Positions 10,148-22,500 of a stretch of DNA of 64,000 bases are shown piece by piece. Below the pieces are notes generated by a model. It was given only the letters and a program-made list of their open reading frames with translations, did not search any database and had not been told where the DNA came from. The DNA lies in NCBI GenBank assembly GCA_963924555.1, contig OZ004586.1:558001-622000 (forward strand), given 5' to 3'. The stretch comes from Crambe crambe. Its lineage: Eukaryota; Porifera; Demospongiae; Poecilosclerida; Crambeidae. Each line of letters opens with the position of its first letter. The first letter of the stretch is position 1. The position numbers and the translations under genes were made by a program.

Positions 10148-13100
10148 CTAACAGTGTGAGTGGAAATAACCCACCACTTCACTGTGACCCTTTGCTTGGG
10201 CCAGCTGGAGTGGAGTCTTGTTAAACATGTTTCTGATGTTTGGGGAGCAATGGAGATGTTCGATGAAATACTTGACAGTTGCAAGTTGACCAAACTCTGC
10301 TGCCCAGTGAAGTGCAGTGCCATACTTCTTGTCTTGTAACATAGCATTGCATCCTTTGACTTCAGTTAGATATCGGATGATGGATAGGTGTCCATCAATG
10401 GCTGCAATATGTAAAGGTGTGGAATTGCTGTCATCAAGAGAATTGGGGTCACAGGCATGATTCTCTATGAGATTCTTGACGAGGTGGAGGTGACCTTCTT
10501 GTGAAGCATTGTGAAGTGGTCGTCTTCCATACTCACCAGGAACATTAGGATTGCACTGCATAATGTTTATTAAATAGTCACAAACATCACTATGTCCACG
10601 AAGGGCTGCATGGTGAAGTGGTGTGCTGTTCCACTTGTCCCTACAGAGAGGATCACACCTCATGTCTTCACATAGATATTGCACTATTGATAAGTGCCCA
10701 TTCAGTGCAGCAAGACCTAGGGGGGTGGTATGCTCATCATTTCTACTCTCAGGGTCACACCCACACTCCATTATCAGGAACTTGACAATGGACAAGTGAC
10801 CCCACTGTGCAGCATCAAAAAGAGGTCCTCCACCATGCACACCACTAGGAAGGTTGGGGTCACAATTGCAGTCGTGGATAAAATATTTCAATGTTTCGAT
10901 GTGACCAAATTGAGCTGCAACGTGGACGGGAGAAGTCTGATACTTTGTGAAATCCTTGAAAATATCTTCCATCTTCATGAAGGTCAGCATTGTCTCCATC
11001 AAGTACTTCACTACTTTTAAATTTTCACCTTTACAAGCACTGTGTAGAGGTGAATAACCATCCTCGTCCTGCTCAAGGGGATCGACTTGGTGCTTGTCGA
11101 TTAGATACTGTACTATGTTGAGATGACCTGCTTCAGCTGCACTGTGTAATGGTGTCCCTCCATATTGACCCAACACCGCAGGGTTGCATAGCTCACTTTC
11201 GATCAGGTACTCCAGCACTTCCAATTTTCCATTGCCAGCTGCTTCATGTAGTGGTGTATTATTGTTCGCATCTTTTGTTAAGGGGTTGAGTCTCTTTGTG
11301 ACGAGACACTTCACTTCTTCCAGGTCTCCTATTTCGGCAGCATGATGCAATTCCAAGCTCTGCTTGGTAGTGGTTTCTGCTGAGACTATCATGTCCAGTC
11401 GTGGGTCCTTCAAGTCTCTCCCAACATAGTCCTGTCATGTGAGGGAAGGAAATTCTCACTCTAGTACTAACATAATAGAGGAATTGTTGACTTATTAGCT
11501 ATAGAAGTCTGGAAATTTATGGACTGTGCCACAGACATTACAACCATTGTTTACAAGTAACAGCAATTAGAAAATACATGGAAATTGAATTAATCAAATA
11601 CAAGTAAGCTGTAACCATGGATATTAAAATTAGTAAACATTAGGTGTGAGTAAAATGACTATGCTCCATTGTTTTCTTGATCTCCAATTCTACCTATTAA
11701 GCTTCTTAAACATTGTTCAATAAATTGATCATATATGTAGCAATAGATTTATCAGCGTTGAATATGTGACAGTACTTGGGAAAAGGTACCTTTTTGCACA
11801 AAACATTAAAAGCTGTTAAACACTTGTAAAGTTTACAAGCTACATATAAAATGTACAAGAGATGATAAATTCAATTAAGTGGTGTATAAATTTGATTTAA
11901 AAGCCATGTAAATCTCCAGATTAAGAGCTTTAAAATGATACCAATAACTCAATTTTGAATTTTTGCGCAAATAGGTACCTTTTCCCAAGTACTGTCACAT
12001 AATATATTCTTCTCTCATTAAATGAAGTGACAAAACCTTTTCATAAGCTGTGTAGATGAGGGTTGGACTAAGAGGGCTCTCTTGAAAGGGGAAAACAATG
12101 AGGGTAATTCATCCTGGCTCACTGAACCTCAGAAAGGTCTATGAGTAATTGCCTATTAAGCTCAATTATGCCCTAAAAGTTATTATGTCTAAATGTAAAA
12201 GAATATGCTACATCATTTATTCTTCCCTAATTATTGAATTAGGTAGAACTAGTAGCACGTTGATGTCTTTATGTTAGGGGAATGATGATTTTAAAATCCT
12301 TACCTGGAATACAGACATTACAACCATTGTTTACAAGTAACAGTAATTAAAAAATACATGGAAATTAAATACAAATAAGCTGTAACCATGGATATTAAAA
12401 TTAGTAAAAACCTAATGTAAATGAATAATGCTTAATTATGAGCTATTACTCTGAAATTTCCAAATAATATCAGTAGCAGGTTGATGCTTTTATGTTAGGG
12501 GAATGATGATTCTTATATCCTTACCTGGAACTCATCAGAGATATTGGTACCGAGTCCTGATGTGAATATACTTCCACCATCATCTGAGTGAGTGGCAATA
12601 CCTGTTCCAGTGATGTCACTAACTGTGCCAAATGCCGAGTCAGCATCGCCATCACCATCAATATCCTCCACCTTAAGGGCAGCCATTTCCCCCACTAGAG
12701 AGAGGACAGGGTCTGGATAGGAGAAGAGATATCAGATGACGTCAAATACCAATGGAGAGAACTCACCTTTTCCCTTATCAACAGTTGAGACCTGAGAAGA
12801 AAGATCGAGACTCTGGTCTCCATAGCTGATATTCACGAACCCCAGATTTTGCAGAGCAAGCTGTTGTTCTTCAGTAATAGCATCTATTATGCCGTCATCC
12901 AAAGTTCGGTATTTCATCTTGAAACCTTCATCAATATGTAGCAGTCGTAACACTGGACCTCCCAATGCAATTTTCATCCTCTTCTCTAGTTTTTGAAATT
13001 CTTCGATGGTCATTTTGTTAAGTTCTATTTCACATTTCAGAGAGAGAACTTTTTCTGGTTTCCTTGCATTACCAAATGCATTACTTGGACATTCACAAAC

Positions 13101-14282
13101 TCGTCTTTTAGAATACTCCTGGATCTTTTGTTTAAAGCTTTTAAGTGCCTCTTTATTTTTTCTTCCACCAAATTTCTTAATCCAAAGCTTTATGATATGA
13201 TGATCATGAAAAGAACAAAATCTAGACACTCTGCGAAAAGCTTCAGTCATTGTATCACAACCTTCCCATAATTTTTCTTCGAAATTCACATTATGCAATT
13301 CAAGGAGGCTTAGAAAGTAATCGAATGTGTACTTTTTTTGTAGTGACTCTAGAAGACCAGAGATGAGGTCAGCAAATTTTGTTTTCATCTTTTCAGTTTC
13401 TTGATAAAGCTGACTCATTTTAATCTTTTTTTCATCTTCTGACATTCCATGAGTTGGGAGAAAAGGAAAATGTGGAATAAGTTCCACAAGACTTAGCACT
13501 GAAAAATTATAGTTATTAACACTTAGCATAGAAACACTTCAAATAACATACCTGAACTGGCGCATGAACTGACAGTAGAGGCAGCAGATTCATGATATTG
13601 AGTTTTCAGTTGATCTGTTGAAGTGACAATGAGAATTGATCACGATATACATAAAATCTTTACCTTGTGCTATCTGTTGAGCCAGTCCTCCATGACCAAT
13701 AGTTCTGAGTGCTCTCATCAAGCTCTCCCAGGTGGGTTTACCACTCTCCTTCATCACATTATCTTGCTGATTGAGCCAAGCCAAAACCAATCCTTCACAT
13801 AGTGAATCAGATGTCATCCTATCCAAGGTGGTGTAGCGGAGTCCCAGAGCCCCACCCAACGATTTCAAGTCTTTTAAAAGTAGATCTTTCAAACATTGAG
13901 TGACTTTAAAATGATCATCAACTTTTAGTTGTGCTACAAAGAAAAGAAAAAAAATTGGATGGGCTACAGTGACACTATAGGAAATAGGATATCATTTCTC
14001 AAAATGATTTGTTAGACTTACTCTCTGGACCTGGGTTAGATTCGACATCACCACAGAGTATCAAGAGAGAGGGGAGAACTGTCTGTGCAAAGGACAGGTT
14101 GAGAATGGAGCCATGATCCCCCAGATCAGATTGAACACAGAAGGTGTTTGAAGAGAGATCACCAACAAGCACTGGATAAAGAAAGCAGGAGTGTCTAGTT
14201 ATCATTAAAGGAAGTTGGAATATAATATCTAGAGGGAACAAAATTATAGACCTAGTTGCATACCTTTGAGTGCTTCTTTCAT
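10148..14282 (-). CDS. 2A-leader / death domain / ankyrin-repeat protein, right copy
   Basis: Same seven-exon structure as the left paralogue: 14264-14282, 14022-14171, 13664-13933, 13552-13614, 12767-13498, 12525-12712 and 10148-11431. The lengths total 2706 nt (901 residues plus stop) and all phases agree. The leader is 54 residues (MKEALK start) and ends in the same 2A motif. Over most of exon 3 the death domain differs from the left copy by one residue (KESG versus KESD). The helical module differs mainly in its first 90 residues and is then nearly unchanged. In the ankyrin exon about 53 of 421 residues differ, roughly half at the variable positions of the xxPLHxAAxxGH turn/helix surface. 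The gene lies 565 bases downstream of the giant gene on the same strand. Function as for the paralogue: a probable cytosolic recognition protein with a death-domain output. Confidence 0.86.
11765..11999. mobile_element. MITE, 235 bp, long terminal inverted repeats, TA target duplication
   Basis: The ends are TGTGACAGTACTTGGGAAAA at the left and its reverse complement at the right (TTTTCCCAAGTACTGTCACA). The inverted match extends to about 39 bp with roughly three mismatches. The element is flanked by TA at 11763-11764 and 12000-12001. It has no coding capacity and an AT-rich centre. The left arm has an uninterrupted site at the corresponding place (about 2310-2325, TTGAAGATATTCTTC). TA duplication and a CAGT string near the ends suggest a Tc1/mariner-type non-autonomous element; the family call is inference. 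Confidence 0.88.
14026..14052 (-). other. 2A (StopGo/CHYSEL) recoding motif GDVESNPGP, right gene
   Basis: Identical peptide and identical preceding residues (FAQTVLPSLLILC) to the left gene, although the start of the leader differs by indels (NIFCVQS versus NTFCVQS and a shorter exon 1). Conservation of this segment beside an otherwise length-variable leader supports a selected 2A plus hydrophobic leader. Confidence 0.85.
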
Positions 14283-14846
14283 GTTTGCACAGTGAAATTC
14301 TCGAAATGATCTATGGCAGTTATTGTTATGGGATAATTGTTGATTGAGCTTGTAGAAGTTGATTATAAGCTTTCTACGAGCCCCACCTCCAAGGACCAAG
14401 ACGTTTGAAATCCGTAACTAGGTTATCACTGAGTTTAATTATTGTAGGACTTTAGTTCAATGAATGGTAATTCTAGAACTGTGATACAGTTATTTCAGGA
14501 CAATTTTGTCGCTTTTTGATCACAAGCTTTTCTACGAGCCCCACCTCCAAGACGTTTGAATCCCGGAAACTAGAGTTTATCGCAGGACTTCAGCTCGATG
14601 GCAATTCCAGAAAACTAGACAAAAAATAGAAATAAGAAAACAAAGGGCGTGGTATTTCGGGAGATTCCCTTAAGTAAACAACTTTAACGCGCACGTGCAG
14701 TTAGTAATAATACGAGCCCCACCCAGCTATCAGAAGGAGCATGCGCACAAGAGAACTGGCATAATAATAAAGTAATATAACAAAAAGAGACTAATAGTTA
14801 AAGTTTCAAGTTCAAGTTTACTAGCTAGCTAGGAATTTTCCAGTTC
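14283..14846 (-). promoter_or_regulatory. Space between giant gene 3' end and right ankyrin gene 5' end, with direct repeats
   Basis: Two direct copies of a segment of roughly 90-150 bp (from about 14370 and about 14524) share TTTCTACGAGCCCCACCTCC, AAGACGTTTGAA and TAGGACTTTAG/GCAGGACTTCAG strings. A third TACGAGCCCCACC is at 14711-14723. The region must hold the giant gene's 3' untranslated end and the ankyrin gene's promoter. ATTAAA-type strings exist on the minus strand (about 14433), but I see no convincing AATAAA for the giant gene. Confidence 0.45.
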
Positions 14847-17800
14847 TCAAGTGTTGACTTGTCGACATCCATCAATTCCATTCCCATTCATGTCCATGAT
14901 GGCTCCAGAACGGTACACCAGAAAACAGTCCAGAACTCCAAGAGTACGTGTACACATGTCCTGTCTCTTGATCTCATTCAGATCTGCTTCTGTGAAAGCA
15001 AAGGTCACTTCTGGGAGGTTATCAGTCAAGACTCTTCCTCCATTCAGTTGGTGCTGAGTATCAGGATCAATAGGTATGGGCATAAAGGTCTCGTTGTTGA
15101 TGAGTGCAAGGTAATCAAAGATCAGTGAAGTGGCATTGACTGTTTCATCAAATCTTAAGGTCAACTCCCCACGATTCATATCGATGGCAAAGTTGAGGAG
15201 TCTTGGTGGGGTGGTGTCAGGGACAAAAGAGCTCAAAGAGAAAGTTGGAGACTGAAGAACAGGATTACCATCCATGTCCATAATGGTGATGCTTGTGAGG
15301 GAGAGGTAGAGGCTCGAGTTATCCACTGCAAGCGTTTCACGAATCTTTATCTGGTTGAGGTCATCGTTGGTCAGGACGATGCTAATGATGTTGAGTGGAG
15401 GTGATACAGAGACATATTGTCCACTGAGGGAGTAGGATGGAGTAGATGTTGAAGCACGATCAAAGAGATTGATACCACTTGTATCCAAACTTGATGAGTT
15501 CACTGTCTCTGAGAACGTTAAGGTCAGAGTTCCACTGTTAGCATCGAAATCGAATCCAGTGAGAACAGGGTTAATAGTGTCTCGTTGGTAACTCGTCACT
15601 CTGATGGCACCACTAGGGGGAATTCCCACCACTGAGTTCCCGAACGTATCATCGATGGTATCCTGTGAGAAGAAGATGTAAGTATCATTTTCAGATGTCC
15701 CTAACAGATCACGACGCTTTATCTCGTTGAGGTCAGAGGTGCTCAGGCTAATGACCACCTGGGGCAGGTTGCTGGCCTGCATGGTCCGGCTGGTGTTCAG
15801 AGTGTATGTTAAGTTGTCTCCAGTGATGTTGATACCTGAAGCAAGGGTGATCTGAGAGACATCAAGCGATTGGAAATCCACAGACTCATTGAAGGAGAGA
15901 GTCAGAGTTTCAGCTGTGACGTCCAATGAAAATCCCAGGAGTGAAGGAGGGGTGGAGTCTGGAGTGTACCTGCTAACTGGTATTGCATTCAGTCCACTGA
16001 GGATCGGTACGACTGGATATCCTGAGACGTCCAATATAGTGGTGTTGGTCAAAGTGACCCAGGCGGAGGTATTGGTGCCAGCTATGTCCCTCGTTTTCAA
16101 AACATTGAGGTCGTCGTTGGTGATCTCTACGACCACAACAGGGGCATCATTAGTCGTCACAAGCCTTCCATTAGTGAGGGTGTGAGAAGAAGCTTGAAAT
16201 CCCATGGATGTCCATTGGAGAGTGATCCCTGTGAAATCAATGGTGGATACATCGACTGTCTCAGAGAAGTACAGAGTCAGGTAGCCATTATTGAGGTCGA
16301 TATCAAAGCTTTGGAGGACAGGGTTAATGGTGTCTTCAACGAATGCACTTGCTTGTAGGGCAGAGTTGGCTGAGATTTCAGCAACTGCATTGCCATTGAA
16401 GTCGCTGATAAAGCCAGGGATGATGCGTAGGAAGGAGGATCCAATGTCGACGAGGAGATCCAAATTCTGCTTGATGAGGTTCAAGTCCTCCAGAGTTATG
16501 GCTAAAACGACTTCAAGGTGATCTGTAGTTGTGGATTCACCTCCAGTCAGAGTGACTTCTTGCACACGACTCCCTGCTCTTTGTTGAGCTTGCAGAGTCA
16601 AGAATGTCTCATTGATTGTTCCAATGTCAATGGGCTCATCGAAATTCAGAATCAAAGTGCTGGCATTGACATTCACCACAAAGCTGGTCAAACGAGGACT
16701 GATGAAATCTCCATAGAAGTCGGCGATGCAGTTTGTAGTAGAAGTAATGGGCACACCAATCATTGAGAGGTCTCTTATTGCACTGTCTCTGAGAAAAACG
16801 CAAGTGTTGTTATCGTCTGTTCCCAAGTCTAAGTTTGTTTTCAAGCTATAGAGATCTGCCTGACCCAGGGTGATGGTGATCTGGGTGGAGTCGACTCTTG
16901 AAGCATTGCTGTCTCTCAGAGTGAACTGATTGCTTCCCATATCGTCAGATTGGATCTCAATGTTGGAGATTTGAACACTCGACGCATCCACCGTCTCGTC
17001 AAACGTCAAAATCAGCTCCTCGGAGGTGAGGTTGAGGGAGAACCGAAGGAGAACAGGAGGAGTCATGTCCGCCATGAAGGTACCAGAGAGAGCACTGCCA
17101 TTGGAAACAGCAACAACAGGAAGACCAAAGAAGTCCCTGATGAGGTCAGAGGTGTGGGAAATGAAGGTATTTGTAGGTGCTGTGGCAAGAGTGGTGATTG
17201 CCTTGATTGCATTTGCATCAGCATCCGAGAGGAAGATGTTGACTTCTACCAAGTTTTCCAGATTTGCTTGACTGGTTGCTGTTAGTGTGTAAGAGCTGGA
17301 AGAGGCACTAGACCGTCTTCCCTGTAAGGTCAGCTCTCTGACATCAAATGAAGAGATGTTGACTGCCTCTGAGAACGTGAGAGTGAGGATTCTTGCATTT
17401 AGATCGAGATTAAATGAAGTGACGATTGGCTGAGTGGCATCAGTGAGGAATTCACTTGCTGTTATCGGATTGGTCGGTGGGACAGACACAACATCATTGG
17501 AGTTGTAATCACGCGTAAGATCACTTGTTATGGAGAGTAAAGTGTTCAATCTTGAAGAAGCAAGATCAGGTCGACTCTTTAACTCATTGAGGTCGTTTTG
17601 TGTCAACTGGAAGGTGACTATGTGAGGAGTCGAAGAATAGTTTATGAAAGAACTTCCTTCAGTGAGGGTGTACTGAATAGAAGATGGAGCTGTTGTGACA
17701 TTCATGTTGCCAGAACCACTTGTCATTCCTGAATCTGAGGCTGAGCCTGATGCTGATCCACTGCCTGAAGTAGCGGGATCAGGTCTGGCTAGGAAAGTGA

Positions 17801-19500
17801 TGGTTGAAACAGTGAGGAGAGGAATGCGGACTGTTTCAGAGAAGGTCAGAATGAGTACCTCACCCTGGAGGTCAAGTGTGAAGTTGAGCAGGACTGGAGC
17901 TGTGGTATCCATGGTGATGTTTGTCACTTGAGTTGGGATTGTGTTGTTACAGTAATAATTGGAGGTGGAATCTTGAATCGAGCGCTCACTCAGAAGGACA
18001 AAAGTATCGGTGATTTCAGTAGCAAGAGCCTCGTTTGCCAGCAGCAAGTCAAGATCAAAATCAGAGAGCATGAGGTTTATAAATCTTGTGTATTCTCCAG
18101 TGTTGAATGTACCAGAAGTGAGGCGATATCTCTCCCCCATTGTCCCATTGTTGTTAAGCACTGTTAACATTGTCGGATCAAATGTTGAAGTGTTAACAGT
18201 CTCGTTGAAGGTCAAAGACATCAAACCAACATTCAGATCAAAGTCAAAACTTTCCAGACTGGGACAGTCACTGTCGGAAGTGAAGTTAGATGCTCCAAGA
18301 TTGACTCCAGGGACTCTTATTGGGTTGGAGAACTGGTCTTGCATGAAGTCGGGTGAAAATGACAAGAAGGTATTTCCTTGTTGAGTAGCCAGAGTGATGA
18401 TGGATTTGATGTTGTTGACATCCTCTGTAGACATCTGGAAGACGATGATCGTACTGCTCTCATTTACCGTCAGAGGGACGGGGGAAAACCCTGTCAGACT
18501 GTAATTGCTGGATGTTGGATTCCGAGAAGGATCTGCAAACTGGAATAAAACTACTTCAGTTGGATCGAACGAGGTCACGTTTACAGACTCTGAGAAGAAG
18601 AAAGTGATTGTGCCGAGGTTGAGGTCAAACTCGAATGAAAGCAGCTCAGGAGGTGTGAAGTCGAGTGAGATATTGCTGACTTCCAGGGCATCACCAGAGT
18701 CTATCACTGCCAAGGGATTTCTAAATGTATCCATTATGACATTGGAATTCACAGTGATGTAAGTGTCGTTCTGATTGGTCGCCAGTCCAGTCAAATCCTT
18801 AATCATATTGAGATCAAACTGTGAGAGCTGGATCACAATTTCAGGTGAATTTGTCATGGAGAGATTGGAATAGCTGGAGAGACTGACAGAAGAAGTGATG
18901 TTTGTGAGTTCAGGGTCAGACTGAAGAGTGATACCTGTTACATCAAAAGTGCTCACATTAACAGTTTCTGTGAATGATAAAATGAGAATTTCTCGATCCA
19001 AGTCTAACAAGAATGACAGCAATTGTGGGTCGGTCAGGTCAGGGGAGAAGACAGTCACAGGAACGGCATTGGTGTTTGGAATTGGAGCAAGTCTGTTGGA
19101 ACTCATATCCACAATTGCCGATTCTGTGACAGAAAGGAAGGTCGTCTCGTTACTCACCCCAATAGAATCCAGCTGCTTTATGCGATTCAGATCCTGTGTA
19201 CTAATATTCACCACGATTACCGTCCCATTGATGCTACTGGTGAAACTCATGTCAGAGAGAGAGTACAGTGGTTGTGTTGAATTGGCTTCAGACTGGAGTG
19301 ATATTTGTGTTACATCAAGTGAATCTGCATTAACTGTTTCACTGAAAGTCAGTGTTAGGATTTCCTGATCGAGATCAAGATCAAATCCTTGGAGTTGAGG
19401 TGACACAGTATCACTGGTGAATTGTTCAGCTTGTCTGGGTGTGGTGACGGGGAGCACAGGATTTGAATTCATATCTTGAATCAGTGTCTCAGTTAGAGTC
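14847..19500 (-). repeat. Higher-order unit 7 (about 12 domains, contracted)
   Basis: Contains the class at domain 118 (CPSLESF, FDPTML), the DEPI class at 122, the SAWVTL class at 123 and a terminal Cys-class domain (CTRTLGVLDCFLVY). The classes are in the usual order but with about six domains missing. Confidence 0.5.
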
Positions 19501-22500
19501 AGGAAGGTGTCAGTAATATCAGTGGCTAACTCTGTTTGGAATTTAATTGCATTGAGATCAGGAGTGCTGAGATTCAATGCCAGATAAGAAGAGTGGTCAG
19601 TGTTCAGAAGTTGGCCTCCAGTTAGTGAATATGATTGTGCTCCTGGAAATATGCCTTCGTGGAGAGTGACCTGAGTGACCTCGAATGTTGTGATGTTCAT
19701 AGTCTCGGAAAAGTTGAGGTAGAGGACCTCCATCGTGAGGTCGATGCCAAATGACTCCAAGTAAGGCCTGATTTCATCCTCCACATAAGTCTGAGCTGGA
19801 AGCGCTGAAGTGTTGGAAATTGGAACTATGCCAAGTCCGACCATGTCAAAGATGGAATTGGAATCAAGAACGAGATAAGTGGAGGCATTGCTTGAAGCAA
19901 GAACTGGGAGTCGACGTATTTCATCAGAATCGAATCTGCTGAGGTTGACCACAATGGTGGGGTTGGAGACGAGAGACGTGACTATGCTATTAGTGAAAGT
20001 GTGGGAGAGAGTCGTGTTGTCATCAAACACTTCCTCACTTTGAAGTGTGACTCCATTGATAGCAAAGGAACTGGTGTTCACTGTCTCTGAGAAGACAAGA
20101 GTGAGGAGATTAGAAGTGAGATTTAGATCATAGCTGACGAGAGATGGTGGTGTAGTGTCATCTGTGAAGTTTCTCACAGGTTCAGGGATGACGATATCCT
20201 CGACAGAATTCCCATCCATGTCCTCAATGAGGTAAGAAGTTATCACAAGATATGTGTTGTTAGGCGAAGTTGCTAGATTGTCAATTCTCTTTAAATTGTC
20301 CTCGTCCTCTCGCAGTATCTGGACCTCTATGACAGGTGAGTTTTGCATCCCGACTCTTCCCTCCAACAACTGGTATTGCAGGAAATATGGTATTTCTGAC
20401 TCCACGATTGTGATAGCAGTGAAATTAATCGTGGATATGTTCACAGTCTCCGAGAATCCCAATGTTAAGGTGACTCCATCCATGTCCAGATCGAAGAACT
20501 CCAGAACAGGACTGCTGGCATCTCTGGTGTAGTTAGTGACTCTCAACTGAGACGTAGTGAGGTTATTGCCTGCCATATCAGCAATGGCAGTGGGGAGGAC
20601 CCTCAATGATGTATCAAGCTGACCAGTAGCTAGATTTGTGAGGAGTTTAATGGCATTGAAGTCACGTCTGGTGATATCGATCATCACTATGGAACTGTTT
20701 TCGGAGAGACTGAAACTGGACATGAGTTGGTAGCTCTCCCGAGGGGATCCCAGACCAACAAGCGTGAAGCCAGAGATATCAAGTGAAGATACATCGATTG
20801 TCTCAGAGAAAGAGAGTGTAATGATGCGCTGGTCAAGATCAACGTCAAAGCTCTGGAGAATAGGTGGGACGACGTCTTGGAAGAACATATCAACTTGAAG
20901 AGCGTCATTCTGTGATACCTCCACAATATTATTTCCAAACACATCTTCAATAAGGTTAGAGTTAATTCGGATAAAGGTGTTATTCTCTTCAGTAGCCAAC
21001 TCATACATTTGCTTGATGGTGTTCAGATCGTCCAGACCCAGAACGACCTCAATCACACTGCTGTCCGAAGAGTTGAGGTAGCTAGAACCAGTCAGTCTGT
21101 AATGGTTGAATGTGTTGTTTCCATCTGCAGTATCCTGGAAGTAGATTGACGAGACATTGAAGAGAAAAGTGTCCACAGTTTCAGTGAAGCTCAGGACAAT
21201 TACTTCTCTGGTGAGATCGAGGTTGAAGGACTGCAGCTGAGGTGGGGTCATGTCTGAGGTGTAGTTTCTGACCAATCGGGCGTTGACGCCATTCCGTAAA
21301 GCTACTACTTGCTGGTCATTCATGTCCAGAATTGTGCTCTCGTCCAGAGTCAGCCATGTTGTCTCTCTGGAGACACCAATCCTTCTTCTCTTAAGTTCGT
21401 TCAAGTCCTCCAAGGAAATCTGAATGGATGCTAGAAGGCCATCTTGAAGCATAGTGAGCATTCCACCTGTAAGCATGTACCTGTTACCAGGGTCACTAAC
21501 ATTGGAGCTCCTCTGGAGTACGATTCTGTTGAACATTGTTGTTGAAACGTCCACAGTCTCGGGGAAACTCAGGAGCAGTATGCCACTGTTGACATCCAGG
21601 TCAAACCCAAGAAGAAATGGAGATGTGGTATCGTTAGTGAACATGGAGGTAGACAAAGCTTGTGATGGTTGGATCTCATTAACTCTATTGTTATTCATGT
21701 CAGTAATGGCTTCTGGTGCAATACTGAGAAATGAAGTAGATTCATTGGTGAAGAGGAATTCATCTCGTTTGATGGCGTTGAGATCATTGATGGTCAAAGA
21801 GATCTCGATCTGTAAGCCATTGGAGCTGTTCGTAAAGCCTCCATTGAGACGGAAGAAGTTAGGAACGGTTTCTTGGTCACCACTCGAAGAATCATTAGAA
21901 CCAGATCCGATCTCCACTGCAACTCTTCCAGAGTACAAAGTGAATCCAGTGAACACAATGCTGCTTGCATTGACAGGCTCATCAAAGTTGAGGGTGATCA
22001 GGCCTGCATTCATATCAACAGTGAAAGACACGAGGTTTGGGTTGACTCTGTCTTCTACATAGTCATCTGCAAGGATTGCTGTTATTGATGGCTGAATGTA
22101 GTTTGGTTCCAGGGCCATATCATGGACGGCTGATGGAAGGAGCTGGAGGTATGTGTTGTCTGCTGAGGTAGCTAAGTCGGTGTCCAGTTTGATTTGGTGC
22201 AGGTCATCCAGAGCCAGAAGCAGCGAGATGATGGTGGAATTCTCCATTGATATCCTTCGATAGTCTCTCAGAATGTGGTACGAAGAATAGGAAACATTGG
22301 CACCAGAATGGAGAATGAGTTGACTGATATTGAAACTCTCCAGCCTCACAGTTTCGTCGAATGTGAGGATGAGGAACTCAGATGTCAGGTTGAGTGTGTA
22401 GGAGACTAATCGAGGGCCTGTAGAGTCATTAATGTATGCATCGGCCAACAGGGCCATGTCTGAAGTTATAGGTTGTAGAGGTAGTCCAATCATATCACTG

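Larger units (their letters stand above)
9502..15082. repeat. Right arm of the tandem segmental duplication
   Basis: Counterpart of 1-5062. It carries the kinase last exon, the paralogous ankyrin/death-domain gene and the true 3' end of the giant gene. Differences from the left arm include a shorter minisatellite, a 235 bp MITE in the last intron, an extra direct repeat in the 5' flank of the ankyrin gene, and an intact rather than decayed giant-gene end. The duplicated unit itself must start further left, in the kinase (between 5063 and 5836); the part of its left-arm counterpart before base 1 is outside the window. Confidence 0.92.
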
